From contig JNVV01000053.1 in assembly GCA_000733355.1 (NCBI GenBank), forward strand, positions 163,040-227,039: DNA of 64,000 nt. Direction: 5' to 3'. The notes beneath the pieces were generated by a model, which made no database searches, was not told the DNA's origin, and worked only from the letters and a program-made list of their open reading frames with translations. The stretch is from Falciphora oryzae (Eukaryota > Ascomycota > Sordariomycetes > Magnaporthales > Magnaporthaceae). The translations under genes and the position numbers were made by a program. Of this stretch, positions 20,018 through 31,574 are shown in pieces. Every line of letters starts with the position of its first letter. The first letter of the stretch is position 1.

Positions 20018-22296
20018 GGAGCAGTAGCGTGTCGAGGAGCCAAGGAACTAGGCTGCTGGGAAGACTGGCTATTTTCTCTCATAGTATACTGTACGATATG
20101 GTTGGGGAAGTCGAGAGATTCTTCAGCAACCCAATACCGAGGATACACTAGCTTCCTACCCAGCCAGTTTCTGGAAACAGGGGGATACGGGGGTTGGACT
20201 GACTAGGCCAGATAGATATAAACAGGATAGACGGCGATACCAAAAGAGATATGGTTCCTAATGATATCAAAATCCTTCTCGTCAGCAGGACAATGTCACA
20301 AAGTTCACACCAGACTCAGACAGGAGATGGCTGCAGCCGATAGCATGCGCTGTGGGGACGGCCTAGATCAAAACACGACAAGCGCCTTACCTACCAGAAA
20401 GCCAATGCGAGAGAGTCGGTTCGTGTTCTCCATGTAGTATCGAGCGTACGAGCATCGCCCTCGAGCGATGCAGGGCCTTTCCCTACCAGGCGAACCTGTC
20501 TTGTTGTGTTTGTGGTAGCACACTGGCAAGGCATGAGGTCGGGTTGCACTCGTCGCGCGTTGGTGTTTCAGATCAAGGAGGGGTTCGCTAGTGGCACCAC
20601 CACACAAACTCAATGACGACACAAAAACCTTGCCGTTGGTACCTCTCTCAACTTTTTTTGTGTATGCACATGCTTGGTGATGGCGAGCCAGGAACCGACG
20701 ATGGGACTTGCAGGCATCTGCATGAACATGGAATGCCCAAAGCCGCGCCGATCCGATCCGAGAGGTCAGGGTCCAGGCTCAGGTGGCGGATGGAACTTAT
20801 TCTCGGGTTTATACTCTAACCGGGCGCGCACAGATGACTGTAGGCATAACTGCCGCCTTGCTTTGACAACACATTATCATACCTTTTTGGAGTTTGTGCT
20901 AACATGCGGGGAGGAGGCCCAGCACGCAGCCGCAGGGCTAGGGAAGATCGGAACGTTGCAACCAGAGGCGGTGGACATTATTTTGCACGCGCTTCAGGGG
21001 CATGGCACGCGGCGTGGCGGCGGTCATGGCAAAGCCGGCATCACGGGGCTGCTGCCGCCATCGACATGCTCTTACGTTATTGGAGACGATGGCACAACAG
21101 GCGGGAATTGAAAATACGAAGAACCAAACGAAGCCCGCTAGAACCCTGCATCGCCCCGAACAGTCGTGAGCTGTGGGACAGGGTGCAGCCCAGAAGCACA
21201 GCGTCTTTTTGGTTCGCGTGCTGCTCGTCAGGGCTGCCAAATCTCGGGGGACGTGGTGGCGTGTTCCACAAAACTTTCTGCCCGTCTTTTTGGCGTGAGG
21301 CAGCCGAGATAAAGCGGCCGTCAGTTGATTGGCGTGCTGCCCTCAAAATTGTGCATCCGTCGCCCCTTTCTTTTATCCGTTTCTTGACCCGTGGAGGGCG
21401 AACCCCTGCCTGCGTTCCTGCCGTGGATCCTGCAGTAGCGTGGTTGATCTGCGGCTTCCCGCTGGGCAAATTGGAGGGCAGAAGCAAGTCGACAGGAGAA
21501 AAAGCAAGATCAGTGGAGGGACCGAGCCCGAATAGAGCGATGGCTGCTAACGAAGAGGGGCAGCGATGCCACTATTTTCTCTATTGCAATCAGCACGGTT
21601 GAATGAAGATTGTGGGCATCAAAACCCCCTGGCAGTGTTGGTGGACCATTTTGTTGTTCCTAGCCTGGAAGGGATTCCCCGTCTGCCGGGAAAAGCTTCC
21701 AGAGTCCAACACTCTGGGGCCGGGGCGCGCGCTGGAAACGAAACGCGAGAAAGACCCCGGCAACGCAACGCAACACACCCAAAGTAACCCAACACAAACA
21801 AGCACAGCACTCACTTGGTCTTCATCCCGTTGTGCTGCTTTGTGCCGCCGCTCCTTTTGTGCTGCCCACAGGCCAAACCCAAATTCGTTACTTGGGTGCC
21901 CTCGCCATTCGTTGTCTTCTTTTTCTTCCTCTCCTCTTCACCATCTACTCTCTTCAATCGAACCCCCCGTATCCCGTCTCGCAGCTCGCATTGATCCCAC
22001 CATCAATTCTTCGTGGGCATGATCTTCCTCGCTAGAGACCCGGCACCCACATCTCCGCTCGTCTGCTGAGGAGGAAAACTCCCGAGGGCTTCCTTGCTGG
22101 AGCTATTGTCCCAGAGCACACAAGCTCTCGGAGCTTCCGGTAGTCTCATCTGTGCGTGCGCAAACTCGCCTACCGCTCCCGTCCCATGCCGAAAAAAAAA
22201 AAAAATGTCGCTGACAAGCGCCCTGCAGTCCTCGCTTTAGTTCCCGATCAGATCTCCCACTTCAACGGCCCGTTGGGCGGGCTGCCCGTTGCAGAG
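20018..22296. other. Intergenic, promoter and leader of the LRR gene
   Basis: No gene is supported between the desaturase-like stop and the LRR start. The segment 21890-22030 is rich in C and T, as is common upstream of fungal transcription starts. An in-frame extension of the LRR frame to an ATG at 22186 contains an A13 tract and reads less well than the ATG chosen. Confidence 0.5.
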
Positions 22297-25200
22297 ATGG
22301 AGGAAAGGCGCCAGTCAAAAATCCCGAGCGCCCTCCCGCGGCCCACCTCGCGACTCCCACAGCCGCGCTCGGCTGCCGCGCCCTCGATCCGTCCGTCTGC
22401 CTCCCGCGAACAACTGAACAGTGGCGGCAGCGAGCTTCGCCTCCCCAAGCTCCGTTCGGCCGCCTCCCGTGATAGACTCGGCAGCTCGGTACTTCCTGGA
22501 ACCCGCAAGCAAGCACCAGCACCTGCCCAGCAACCGGCAAAACTTCAGACCAAGTCCCTGTCCAGGCGGACCTCGTCGGTGGCCCCGAATACAGAGTCCA
22601 TAACCGAGTCGCCGGCCTCGGCCACCCAACAGACAGATGTGCTGTTCAAGAGGAGGTTGACGCTTACGAGGCGTCCTTCCGAGGTCTTCGGCAACAGCCC
22701 TATCACACCAGCAAAAGAGAGGCAAGATCCGTGGAGTGCTTCTGTGCCCACCGAGACACGGGAGCCTGAACAAACACCAAGGTCGAGGCCCTCGCTTTCC
22801 GAGAGAACCATTGAGACATTGTCTCAGCTGCCGTCATCACCCGCCCTGAGCGGAAAAGCGTCAGCCTTCTTTGACTCCGGATCCATACCACGGTCACCCT
22901 CGCGTCCTGGTAGTCGCGCCTCGCGCGGTTCCCATGGTTCTCGGCCGGGGTCAAGCTACCAGAAAGATGCACAGTCTCGGTCAACGTCGAGGGGGCCTAG
23001 CAGGCCGCCATCCAGTTCCCGACAGGACCATGCGTCGGTGCTTGCGAGGCCCTCGAGCGCCTTCAAGACCCCGCTCGCGCCCATCAGGGGAACACCAACG
23101 CAAGGTCCACCTTCGGGAATCAAGACGCTTCGCGCCTCATCGTCTCAGTCTCGACTTACTGCCATGGGCGGTGACACCCTGCGAGCCTCAGTCCGCAAGA
23201 TTCCCACACCGAGCTCAAAGATGCCGCCACCACTAGCACGGTCAAGAACGCCAAGTCCGGAGAAACGGCCTGGACTTGTCGAGAACAGCAGGCCCGTGGC
23301 CAAAACGCTGGCAGCGCGGCCGCTAAAACCGCGTCAGTCGGTGAACGGCCTCTTCAAGAAGCCCTCGGTGCCTGCGTCTGAGAAGCCAGCGACGACGGGA
23401 ACGCCTACAGCGCGCAAGTCGTCTCTCATCTCCCAGAAATCGTCTAATACCTCGGGTGACGATGCGACCCAGTCGAGCTCTTCGCCCACATCTACAGTGC
23501 TCACGGTTGACTCGAGCGAGTCTGCGTCGATGGCTGCGTCTAGGAAATCGTCGGCCGCGCTCCGGGAGCAGATCGCCAAGGCCAAGGCGGCGAGGAGGGC
23601 ATCTGCCAAGCAGCAACAGCAGATGCTGCAGCAGCAGGAGGAAGAGGAGGACGCCGAGGGTGGTGTATCGGCACCTACCGAGCCATCATCACAGCCTGCC
23701 AAGTCGCCACTTATACCCACAGATACCACCTTCGACTTTGGCCTGGCCGACCACCCTTTCGGAATTCCCGATAACCAGTTCGGCATGGTTGACATCCCCT
23801 TTGGCCAACGGCGGAGCGAGACGGCAAAGGCTAGGGTGCTCGAGGCCCGATTCGGGACGGCGCGCACCAGCGGTAGGCTGGATCTCGCGGCCCTCGGTCT
23901 GCGAGAGATACCTCGCGAGGTGCTCAAGATATACGACTTGGCCTCAATCGGCACCCAGGACGGCTCCTGGGCTGAGAGCGTGGATCTGACACGGTTCGTC
24001 GCCGCCGACAACGAGATCGAGATGATCGAGGACGTGATATTCCCCGACCGGGAGCCGCACGATTTCAACGACGACGAGGAAGGATCCGGTGGCGTCTTCT
24101 ACGGCCTAGAGACGCTCGACCTGCATGGAAACATGCTTATCTCTCTGCCCACGGGACTCAGGCGTCTCCAGTGTCTGACGTCTCTGAACCTGGTGAGTTT
24201 GAAACTATGAAATCAATAGCACAATGCTCTATATGGTCCGTCTGCTAACGCCAGCCACACTCAGTCCTCGAACCGGATCACGAATCCATCCTCCGAGCTT
24301 ATCTCTGAGATAACCTCGCTTCGCGATCTCAAGCTTGGGGGCAATCTCTTCTATGGCCCCCTCGACGCCTCGTTCTCCAAGCTGACCAACTTGGAGATTC
24401 TTGACCTGCACGGGAACAACATCTCGGCTCTCCCTACCGGGATTGTGGCCCTCAAGAAGCTTCGGATACTGAACCTGAGCGAGAACAGCTTCGAGGCCCT
24501 GCCGTTCAAGATCCTGTCTCAACTACCGCTCACCGAGATCTTGGCTCGCAAGAACAAGCTTAGCGGCGTCCTGATTGACGATTCGGTCGAGTCGCTCGAG
24601 AACCTCCAGAGCCTAGATGTATCGTCGAATCAGTTGACGCAGCTGGTCTCTCCGGACAGGACCGGCGTGATTGCCATGCCGTCGCTGCACCAAATTTGCG
24701 TGTCTATGAACAGGCTGCAGTCACTTCCTGATCTCAGCAAGTGCCCCAGCCTGCTCACCCTTACAGCGGACGAGAACAGCATCAGTGCTATTCCCGAGGG
24801 GCTGATCAGCCTTGTCAACCTGAGGCATGTCGACCTGTCAAGCAACGACGTGCGAACCATCCCAGCAGAGATTTCTCGCATGGATAACCTAGCAATGATC
24901 AGACTGAGTGGCAATCCTCTCCGTGACAAGAAGTTCTGCTCTATCTCGACGGAAGAACTCAAGGACATCCTGGCCGCCCGTCTGGCGCCCACAGAGGAGG
25001 AGGAGTTGCCCGAGGAGCCGGCTTTCCCCATGCGTGGGGATACGTATAAGGAGACGGACACGCTCGCCCCAAAGAGGACTCGTGCGAGATCGTCGGCCGT
25101 TAAGCCCGGCGATGATTTCGATGACAGCCGTTGCTCCGATGAGGACTTTGCCACCCCTCCCACGTCAGCTCCGCACTCTCCGGCGCGTTCTCGGTCACAC

Positions 25201-25971
25201 ACGCTGTCTAAGGAAAGCTGGGTGGTCAAGCCTGGTGGCGTTCTGGACCGGTCGAAGACGGAATCCTCGTCTCTCCACCCTGTCCTTTGCTCACGCGCGG
25301 CGTCGGAGCACCGCGTTCGGGAGGCGCAACTTCACCACAACTTATTTTCTATCATCCCGGAGTCTCTGTCGTTTTTTGCCGAGACATTGACGTCTCTGTC
25401 TCTGGCGCACAATCAGCTCGTGGGCGAGTCGTATATGGGTGACGCCGGCAGCGGAATGAAGCTGGAGTTGCTGGCGCTGCGGGAGCTCAACCTGTGCGCG
25501 AACCACATCACGAGCCTGGTGCCGCTGACAAGCAACCTGGTCAGCCCGGCCTTGCAGAAGCTGGACGTCAGCGCCAACCGCATCTCGGCGCTGCCGCCCG
25601 GCACGCAGCTCAGGGACGCCTTTCCGGATCTGACGGTCCTCCTCGTGTCTAACAACCACCTGGTGGACCTCGAGCCCGACAGCATCAAGGGCATGCGGGT
25701 GGTGGACGCTTCCAACAACGACATTGCGCACCTGAACCCGCGCATCGGACTGCTAGGCGGCACTGGCAGCAACGGCGCGGCCGTAGGCCTCGAGAAGCTG
25801 GATGTCATGGGCAACAGGTTCCGGGTGCCGAGGTTTAACGTGCTCGAGCGTGGCACCGAGGCGACGCTTAGGTTCCTCCGAGGGCGCATCCCCGTGGCCG
25901 AGATGGCGGCCTGGAAGGAAAACAACAAAGATAGCGGCGTGTCGCACTCGAGCGACGACGAGGTCGACTGA
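22297..25971 (+). CDS. Leucine-rich-repeat protein with long disordered N-terminal half
   Basis: Exons 22297-24192 and 24265-25971 (GTGAGT...CAG intron) encode about 1,200 residues from MEERRQSKIPSALPRPTSRL. An alternative ATG at 22186 would add 37 residues. Residues 1-500 are Ser/Pro/Arg-rich and disordered, followed by a short Lys/Ala/Gln coiled segment (about 430-450). Two blocks of leucine-rich repeats follow. The first (about 590-850) has units such as LEILDLHGNNISALP and LRILNLSENSFEALP; the second (about 1010-1170) has LTSLSLAHNQL and ALRELNLCANHITSL. A disordered linker rich in Ser and charge separates them. The intron interrupts a repeat after TSLNL and splicing restores SSNRI, confirming it. 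The layout resembles LRRC40-type scaffold proteins. No enzymatic domain is seen; a protein-protein interaction role is inferred. Confidence 0.87.
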
Positions 25972-27168
25972 AAACAAGGAAAAGAATACGACTTGTATAC
26001 GTGTACCAAGAAAGACCATTACGACGACAACAATCTTTGACGGCCAAGCGGACACAGCATCACGCCCACGACTCGAATGGGCCAACATTCGTTTCTGTAT
26101 CAACCTTTCCCCTTGGGGTTAACTGTAGACCAAACCTTTCGACAGCCCGAGAGCCAAGAGCCAAAGGGCTCGTCGGCACTGTATAATTGTTACTTACTAG
26201 TGTACGTATCAGGCATCTGGGGAAGCATAGGAGCGCAGGACATGCGCAATTGAGAGAGCAGTTAGCCATTGAAAGAGGAGATTACGTGGCTGCTCAGCAT
26301 TGTTTGTGTCTGTTGATAGGGCTGCATATGGCATGTCCCCTTGTCACTACCACCTGGTTTCGTTTGCTTCTTTTCCTCTCTTTCTCGGACACTATTTTTA
26401 TGTGTGTTATTTATTAGTTATTCAGTCCGCGCAGCTGACGCGGTCGCGAGACTAGGAGTGGTGGTGCGCATTGGGAGCGTCGTGTCTTGCGGGAGCAGGG
26501 GGCGCATTTGATACCAAAACACAATTACATCTTTTTAATTCTTGACAATATCGACGGAGCCAGATTGACCAGACTCCTTTTGTCCGGTTTGTTGACAACA
26601 CGGCGGTGGGGTGACGCCATCGATGGGCACGGTAACTTTTTCTCTGAGCAGATTTGACTGCGCCATCGATTGGTGCCAAAACTCTATCGCTGCCCGATTG
26701 AGCTGTCGCGAACCCGGGAAGGGGCAGTGAGGGACGTGCTAGGTTGTTTCTTTTCCCCTGTGCCCCTCTCGGACGAGATCAGCACGCCAAGCTGGAGAGC
26801 AAACACCAGACGGAAAGAGCTGCGCGACGACAGCCTGCAGCCGAGAGCTGAGAGCTGTTGGCGGTCCCTGCGGCAGACAGGGGAATGGAACCCTCCAGGG
26901 GCGAGCTCAAGCCAGTTTAGGTTTCCGAACTGATGTGTCAATTCACGTGGCCACACTTGTCCAGCCATTGGAAACAGCGCAGACAGGAGGGAGGGAAAAA
27001 AAAAAACATGCGACGACCTATTTTTTCCCCGCAAAGCCGCACCAATTCTCATGTTCCCCTTTTTATTCCCCAGCAATTTCTCAAAAATGCCATGCTGCAA
27101 GGGACAGCGGAGCAATTGAAGAGCGAGTCGCCCGAGCAGTGACTCGTGGGGGACGCCTCGCTGCGAAA
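25972..27168. other. Intergenic spacer between the LRR and JmjC-SET genes
   Basis: It holds the LRR 3' untranslated region and the promoter of the JmjC-SET gene. The open frame of the latter extends upstream to 26935, but the added part reads like untranslated sequence and includes an A10 run. Nothing else is recognised. Confidence 0.5.
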
Positions 27169-30100
27169 ATGTCGGCCGCGCCAGCAGCAGCAGCAGCAGC
27201 AACTCCCAGCGAAGGCGGCGGCGCAGGCGCAGGCATTCTCGTCAACGCGGCGGACCTGGAGCGCGCCCCGCCTGCTGTCAGGGAATATCTGTTGAGTCTC
27301 TTGCGACACAGCCAGGCGCCCGCCGATGTCGCTTATCCCAGCGCCGCTGCAGACATCGCAGCAACCATCACCAGCACGAACACAAACACCGCGACTACTG
27401 TAGAACCACCAGCAAACACCACTCAGAATGATACCCAGAAGGATGAGGCTGCCGCCAACAACAGCAGCGGCGACAGCAACGTCGATGTCATAGCAGCAGC
27501 GTCGCTGCCGGTGCAGGACATCGCCGTCGCTGTCGCCGTCGCCGCCGCCGTCACCAAAGACGACAATGCCGCAGCAGCAACAACGACACCAGTGCCGCCA
27601 ACAGTAGCAGCGCCTCCCACCCCGGCGCCCTCGTCCGATGACGGCGTCGCGGCGGCAGATCCCCAGGCGGGGTTCAAGACCCTGGCCAAGCAGGTCGCCG
27701 ACATGACCACGGAGCTCTCGCTGCTGCGCGCCGAGACCAAGATGCTCCGGGACGCCATGGCCGAGTCTGGCGTGTTCAGAAGCGGCGCCGCCATGAGGGA
27801 GGCCGCGGTTGCTCCTACCAGCTCTGGGGACGTCCTGCCGTCCTCGCTCCAGGCGCGTGTGCAAGAAGCGCAGCGGAGAGCGTGGGAATATGGAGGAGCA
27901 GGGCCTGCACGGGAGCAAGGAGAACAGCTGCCTCATCACCACAACGGCGACGTATGCACGAGCCCCGGCCCGCCCCCCTTTTCGCCTCTGTCAGACATCG
28001 GGGGGCCACGGACTCCTGTTCGCGCAAGAAACGATGGTTTGATAGCTCCGACTTCCGTCCCTGGCAGCCCCGGATCGCCGCGCCCGGAGCCAGACGAACA
28101 GACGACAACCCTGCTTCAGCTTCAGCCAGAAATCCCCCAACGCCGTCGTGGGGATTCTCGTGCTCAGCCGCGCCAGTCAGGGGTGACCTCGACTCCCCGT
28201 CCGGCGACGGGCACACTCCGCGCAAAGGCGAGCGCTACCCCAGCGGCTCCGGGATCGCGCTCTGGTAACACCATAGATGCGATTTTCTCGAGAGCTCAGT
28301 TCGATCTGGACCCAGACTCGCCCCCCATAGTCGCTCGTGGCCATTCCCTTCCAGCCCTCCCGGAACGTCGTCGGTCTCTAGGCACACGTGCGCCCGCGAG
28401 CATGGGCAGGGAGTTACAGCCGAGACCCGTAAGGCCGAAACGCTACAAAGATGTCGAGTACGAATGGAAGACCGGCCAAGGTGGCGATGTTCTGCTCCTC
28501 AAGCCGACGCCAGAGCAGTATGCGGACCTCAAGGGAAACCAAGACGGCTGTCCCCTGCTGTTCCTTTGCGCCGAGGAGCTCGGGGCACGACAACACGGTG
28601 CTTTTATCATCGAGGTCCCAGAGGCGTCGCGACCCGCGCTCCCAGAACAGAAGCCTCGCGAGAGGATATGCACCGTGTACAAACAGCAGAAGCTGGCGTC
28701 TGGATTCTGGAGGCTGTACACATCGTCGGGCCGGCGGACTATACCTCCACCCGGCGCTTTCGAGCCTGTCAGACTGGATGAAGCCACGCACGAGTTCGAG
28801 AAGCGCCTTTCGGTCGGCAAGACGCTCCAGCGTGTCGCATACGAAACCGACATCCCGGCGCATACCTCAGAGGAGCGCGCCGAGGCCCTCCTGCCCCAAG
28901 AGAGCCCGGTCTACCCGCTTCGGGGTAACAAGCTGGAAACCACGGGCATCCCTGGGATTCACACCCCAAGCGCATACCGGGGGACGACTTGCGCACCGTT
29001 CGCTTGGCATTTTGAGGATTTGAAGCTGGGGGCCATCAACTGCCTGTACCGGGGCCAGAAGGTCTGGTTCGTGACTGAGCCTGCCTCGTTCGATGCCGCA
29101 TCAAAGGTCTTTGGCGAGATCACCAAGAAGGCGGTGGACCACGACCAGTTCCTCCGCCATGACGCCCTGCACTATGGCGCCAATCACCTGCGGAGACAAG
29201 GCATCGTGACAAGAGGATTCATGCAGGAGGCGTGGCAGATGGTTGCTGTGTATCCGGGCGCCTACCACTCGGGATTCAGTGCGACGGGCACGCTGGCCGA
29301 GGCGGTCAACTACGCCGATCATTGGTGGACCGCTCCCACCGGATACCGGCCCTGCACTGAGAAATGCCATCCCGGAAGGGAGCCCATCACCCTGGAGCAG
29401 CTTATCCCTGGCGAAAGACGCCCGTTGCTCGAGGAACCACCCTCTCCTACATCGATCAGAGTCCAGCTCAATACACTGGCTCCGGCGTCGCGGGCGATGG
29501 GCCATAGCGGTGCAAGGCCTGCAAAGACGTCGCTAGGAAAGCGGTCGACGTCAGCAAGACCTAGCGACGCGTCGGTGGGCGAGCCGCCGCCGAAGCGAGC
29601 AAAAGAGCTGAACAGACCGCCATCGCTCGAGGTCCTGGCCCAAGAGTTGACAGGCCCGCACGCCGAGGAGCGCCTGAGGCGCCACATGCTAGCCTACAGC
29701 AGATACCACCAGATCCTTCCTCGTCCCTGGGATGACGGGGCAGACTGGGTTCAGCAGACAAACGAGTATATAAATCTTGGAAACGATATGAAACGTAAAA
29801 ACTACTCGGCGGCCCCTGCAGAGTTCACCAAGCTGGTCGGCCTCGCGGTGAGGGCCCGGGCCGTCCAAAGCATACACGACAAAGCCGGGAACATGGTGGG
29901 AGGATCTGATACGAAGCCGTTGCCCAAGCACATCATCGAGGAGGTCCGTGACAGCCTCGGCATCGAAAGCAAGTCGCATCCGTTCAAGTTCTGGGTGGCG
30001 GCGCAGCGCAAGTTTATCCGGCTCGGGCTGGAGTATGCGCCCTTTCTGCCTTTCGAGAGCAGCAGAGATGCGGCGTTTCGGGACTACGAGCGTGTAGGCA

Positions 30101-30831
30101 ATAAGGAAATCGAGACGCTCCGCACGATCCTGGAGCAGGACCCGCGAGCGCGAAAGCTTGCGCAGGCCGGCCGGGCGCTTATCGCCCGCATCTTGGGAGA
30201 AAAAGGCTTCCTCTGGGAGCGCATCAGCGACGGCAACGACGATCTCGAGAAGCTGGACGCCGACGCTATGGTCTCGCTGGTGCCAATTCGGCATATCGAG
30301 CAAAACCATATTGACGACGCGTGGAAGCCGCCCCAGGAGATGCCGGAGCTCAGCAGGCCCGATGCCGTCCGGGGCAAGCATTGCGAACTGTGTGAGGGGG
30401 AGGCGTGTGGCTGCATACGCACCTGTTTTCCACAAGAGCCTCGCGTGTCCTTTATCGGGCCCAAAGGCCTGGGCGTTCGGGCGGCGGCGGCCTACAAGAA
30501 GGGGGACCTGATCGGCGAGGTGGTCGGACTCATCGTCCCCCCTGACACCGTAGATGAAGGCGGCCAAGCTGTGGACTTCATGAGGAACGACAGCTCGTCA
30601 CCTCCTGTGCCCCGTGCAGTTGGTCGGATCTCCACTGGCTCAACGAGCAACATCTTTCGGTTCTGCAGGTACAGATGCGGGGACGCCGAGGCCAAGCTGG
30701 TGGCCATGGCAATATCTGGGCGCTGCCGCATGGTGCTTGTCGCCGAGAGGGATATTGGCGACGGCGAGTGGATCTCGGTCAAGACTCAGAAGAAGGCCGA
30801 GCCGTGCGCTTGTAGCGACTGCGCGTCATGA
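27169..30831 (+). CDS. JmjC-domain plus SET-like-domain protein (fusion)
   Basis: One uninterrupted exon of 1,220 residues starting MSAAPAAAAAATPS. Residues 1-400 are Ala/Thr/Pro-rich and disordered with a short coiled coil (about 165-205). A JmjC domain lies at about 590-720: TTCAPFAWHFEDLKLGAIN gives the Fe(II) ligands H614 and E616, and VYPGAYHSGF gives H700, so the metal triad is kept, as in KDM4-type histone lysine demethylases. A Cys-rich stretch follows (about 1070-1087, CELCEGEACGCIRTC). The C terminus (about 1090-1220) looks like a SET domain: GPKGLGVRAAAAYKKGD start, VAERDIGDGE near the end and a post-SET-like CACSDC. The NHS(C) cofactor motif is replaced by CRYRC and the YDYG tyrosine by SVK, so methyltransferase activity seems unlikely. 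Nuclear chromatin role inferred. Confidence 0.85.
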   Translation: MSAAPAAAAAATPSEGGGAGAGILVNAADLERAPPAVREYLLSLLRHSQAPADVAYPSAAADIAATITSTNTNTATTVEPPANTTQNDTQKDEAAANNSSGDSNVDVIAAASLPVQDIAVAVAVAAAVTKDDNAAAATTTPVPPTVAAPPTPAPSSDDGVAAADPQAGFKTLAKQVADMTTELSLLRAETKMLRDAMAESGVFRSGAAMREAAVAPTSSGDVLPSSLQARVQEAQRRAWEYGGAGPAREQGEQLPHHHNGDVCTSPGPPPFSPLSDIGGPRTPVRARNDGLIAPTSVPGSPGSPRPEPDEQTTTLLQLQPEIPQRRRGDSRAQPRQSGVTSTPRPATGTLRAKASATPAAPGSRSGNTIDAIFSRAQFDLDPDSPPIVARGHSLPALPERRRSLGTRAPASMGRELQPRPVRPKRYKDVEYEWKTGQGGDVLLLKPTPEQYADLKGNQDGCPLLFLCAEELGARQHGAFIIEVPEASRPALPEQKPRERICTVYKQQKLASGFWRLYTSSGRRTIPPPGAFEPVRLDEATHEFEKRLSVGKTLQRVAYETDIPAHTSEERAEALLPQESPVYPLRGNKLETTGIPGIHTPSAYRGTTCAPFAWHFEDLKLGAINCLYRGQKVWFVTEPASFDAASKVFGEITKKAVDHDQFLRHDALHYGANHLRRQGIVTRGFMQEAWQMVAVYPGAYHSGFSATGTLAEAVNYADHWWTAPTGYRPCTEKCHPGREPITLEQLIPGERRPLLEEPPSPTSIRVQLNTLAPASRAMGHSGARPAKTSLGKRSTSARPSDASVGEPPPKRAKELNRPPSLEVLAQELTGPHAEERLRRHMLAYSRYHQILPRPWDDGADWVQQTNEYINLGNDMKRKNYSAAPAEFTKLVGLAVRARAVQSIHDKAGNMVGGSDTKPLPKHIIEEVRDSLGIESKSHPFKFWVAAQRKFIRLGLEYAPFLPFESSRDAAFRDYERVGNKEIETLRTILEQDPRARKLAQAGRALIARILGEKGFLWERISDGNDDLEKLDADAMVSLVPIRHIEQNHIDDAWKPPQEMPELSRPDAVRGKHCELCEGEACGCIRTCFPQEPRVSFIGPKGLGVRAAAAYKKGDLIGEVVGLIVPPDTVDEGGQAVDFMRNDSSSPPVPRAVGRISTGSTSNIFRFCRYRCGDAEAKLVAMAISGRCRMVLVAERDIGDGEWISVKTQKKAEPCACSDCAS

Positions 30832-31123
30832 GCTATAGCTCCTAGACATGGCAATTGTATTAGATACTGCTTTTTGGCCCATGGGCACACCATGTATTTT
30901 CTTTTATTCTCGTGTTCCTATCTCAGCGTATTCTAGCCAAGCTTTGCTTCACATATCAAGTGTGTTGATAATCCTTTTTCGATTCCAGGTCCCTTCGGCT
31001 CCAACGTCGCCTCTGGTATGCGGTCCATTCTGCAACCTTTTGAGGGGTTTACCGTCGGACAACTTGAGCCCTTCAATAAAACTCTCTCCAGATAAGAGAG
31101 GCTGGTGCTTGGCCTCGGCGGTG

Positions 31124-31537
31124 TCAAGCATCGTCCCGCCACTCGTTCCTCTCGTGCGCACCACCGCCAGCGCCCAGCAGCGAAGGCTCCAGACGCGGTC
31201 CGTTTGTCTGGTTTCCGCCGCTGGCGGCAGCTCCGGGGGCGGCAGGACCAGGGGCGTTGCGGTTCCCGGCCTCCTCGTCCGCCTCCTCCTCCTCAACACG
31301 GTCCGTGTAAGCCCCCTCCTCGCCGTTAGCCAGCAGGCGCCGCTGTTGGTGGTTGTGCTGGTCCGATGACGACGACTGCTGGCCGAACATGCCGTCGAAC
31401 CACGCGGGCACGCCGCGGCGGCCGCTGCTGCTGCGCATGGGGTAGGAGCTCCGGGCGAGCATGAGGACGGAGATGAGCTGGTTTGGTGGGGAGGTTAGTT
31501 GCTTTGTTCGGTAGGTTGAGGGGAGTCAAGGGTGGTT

Positions 31538-31574
<37 letters not shown>

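Noticed and set aside
26935..27168. 78-codon upstream extension of the JmjC-SET gene
   Set aside because: It includes an A10 run and reads like leader sequence; MSAAP at 27169 begins the compositionally coherent protein.
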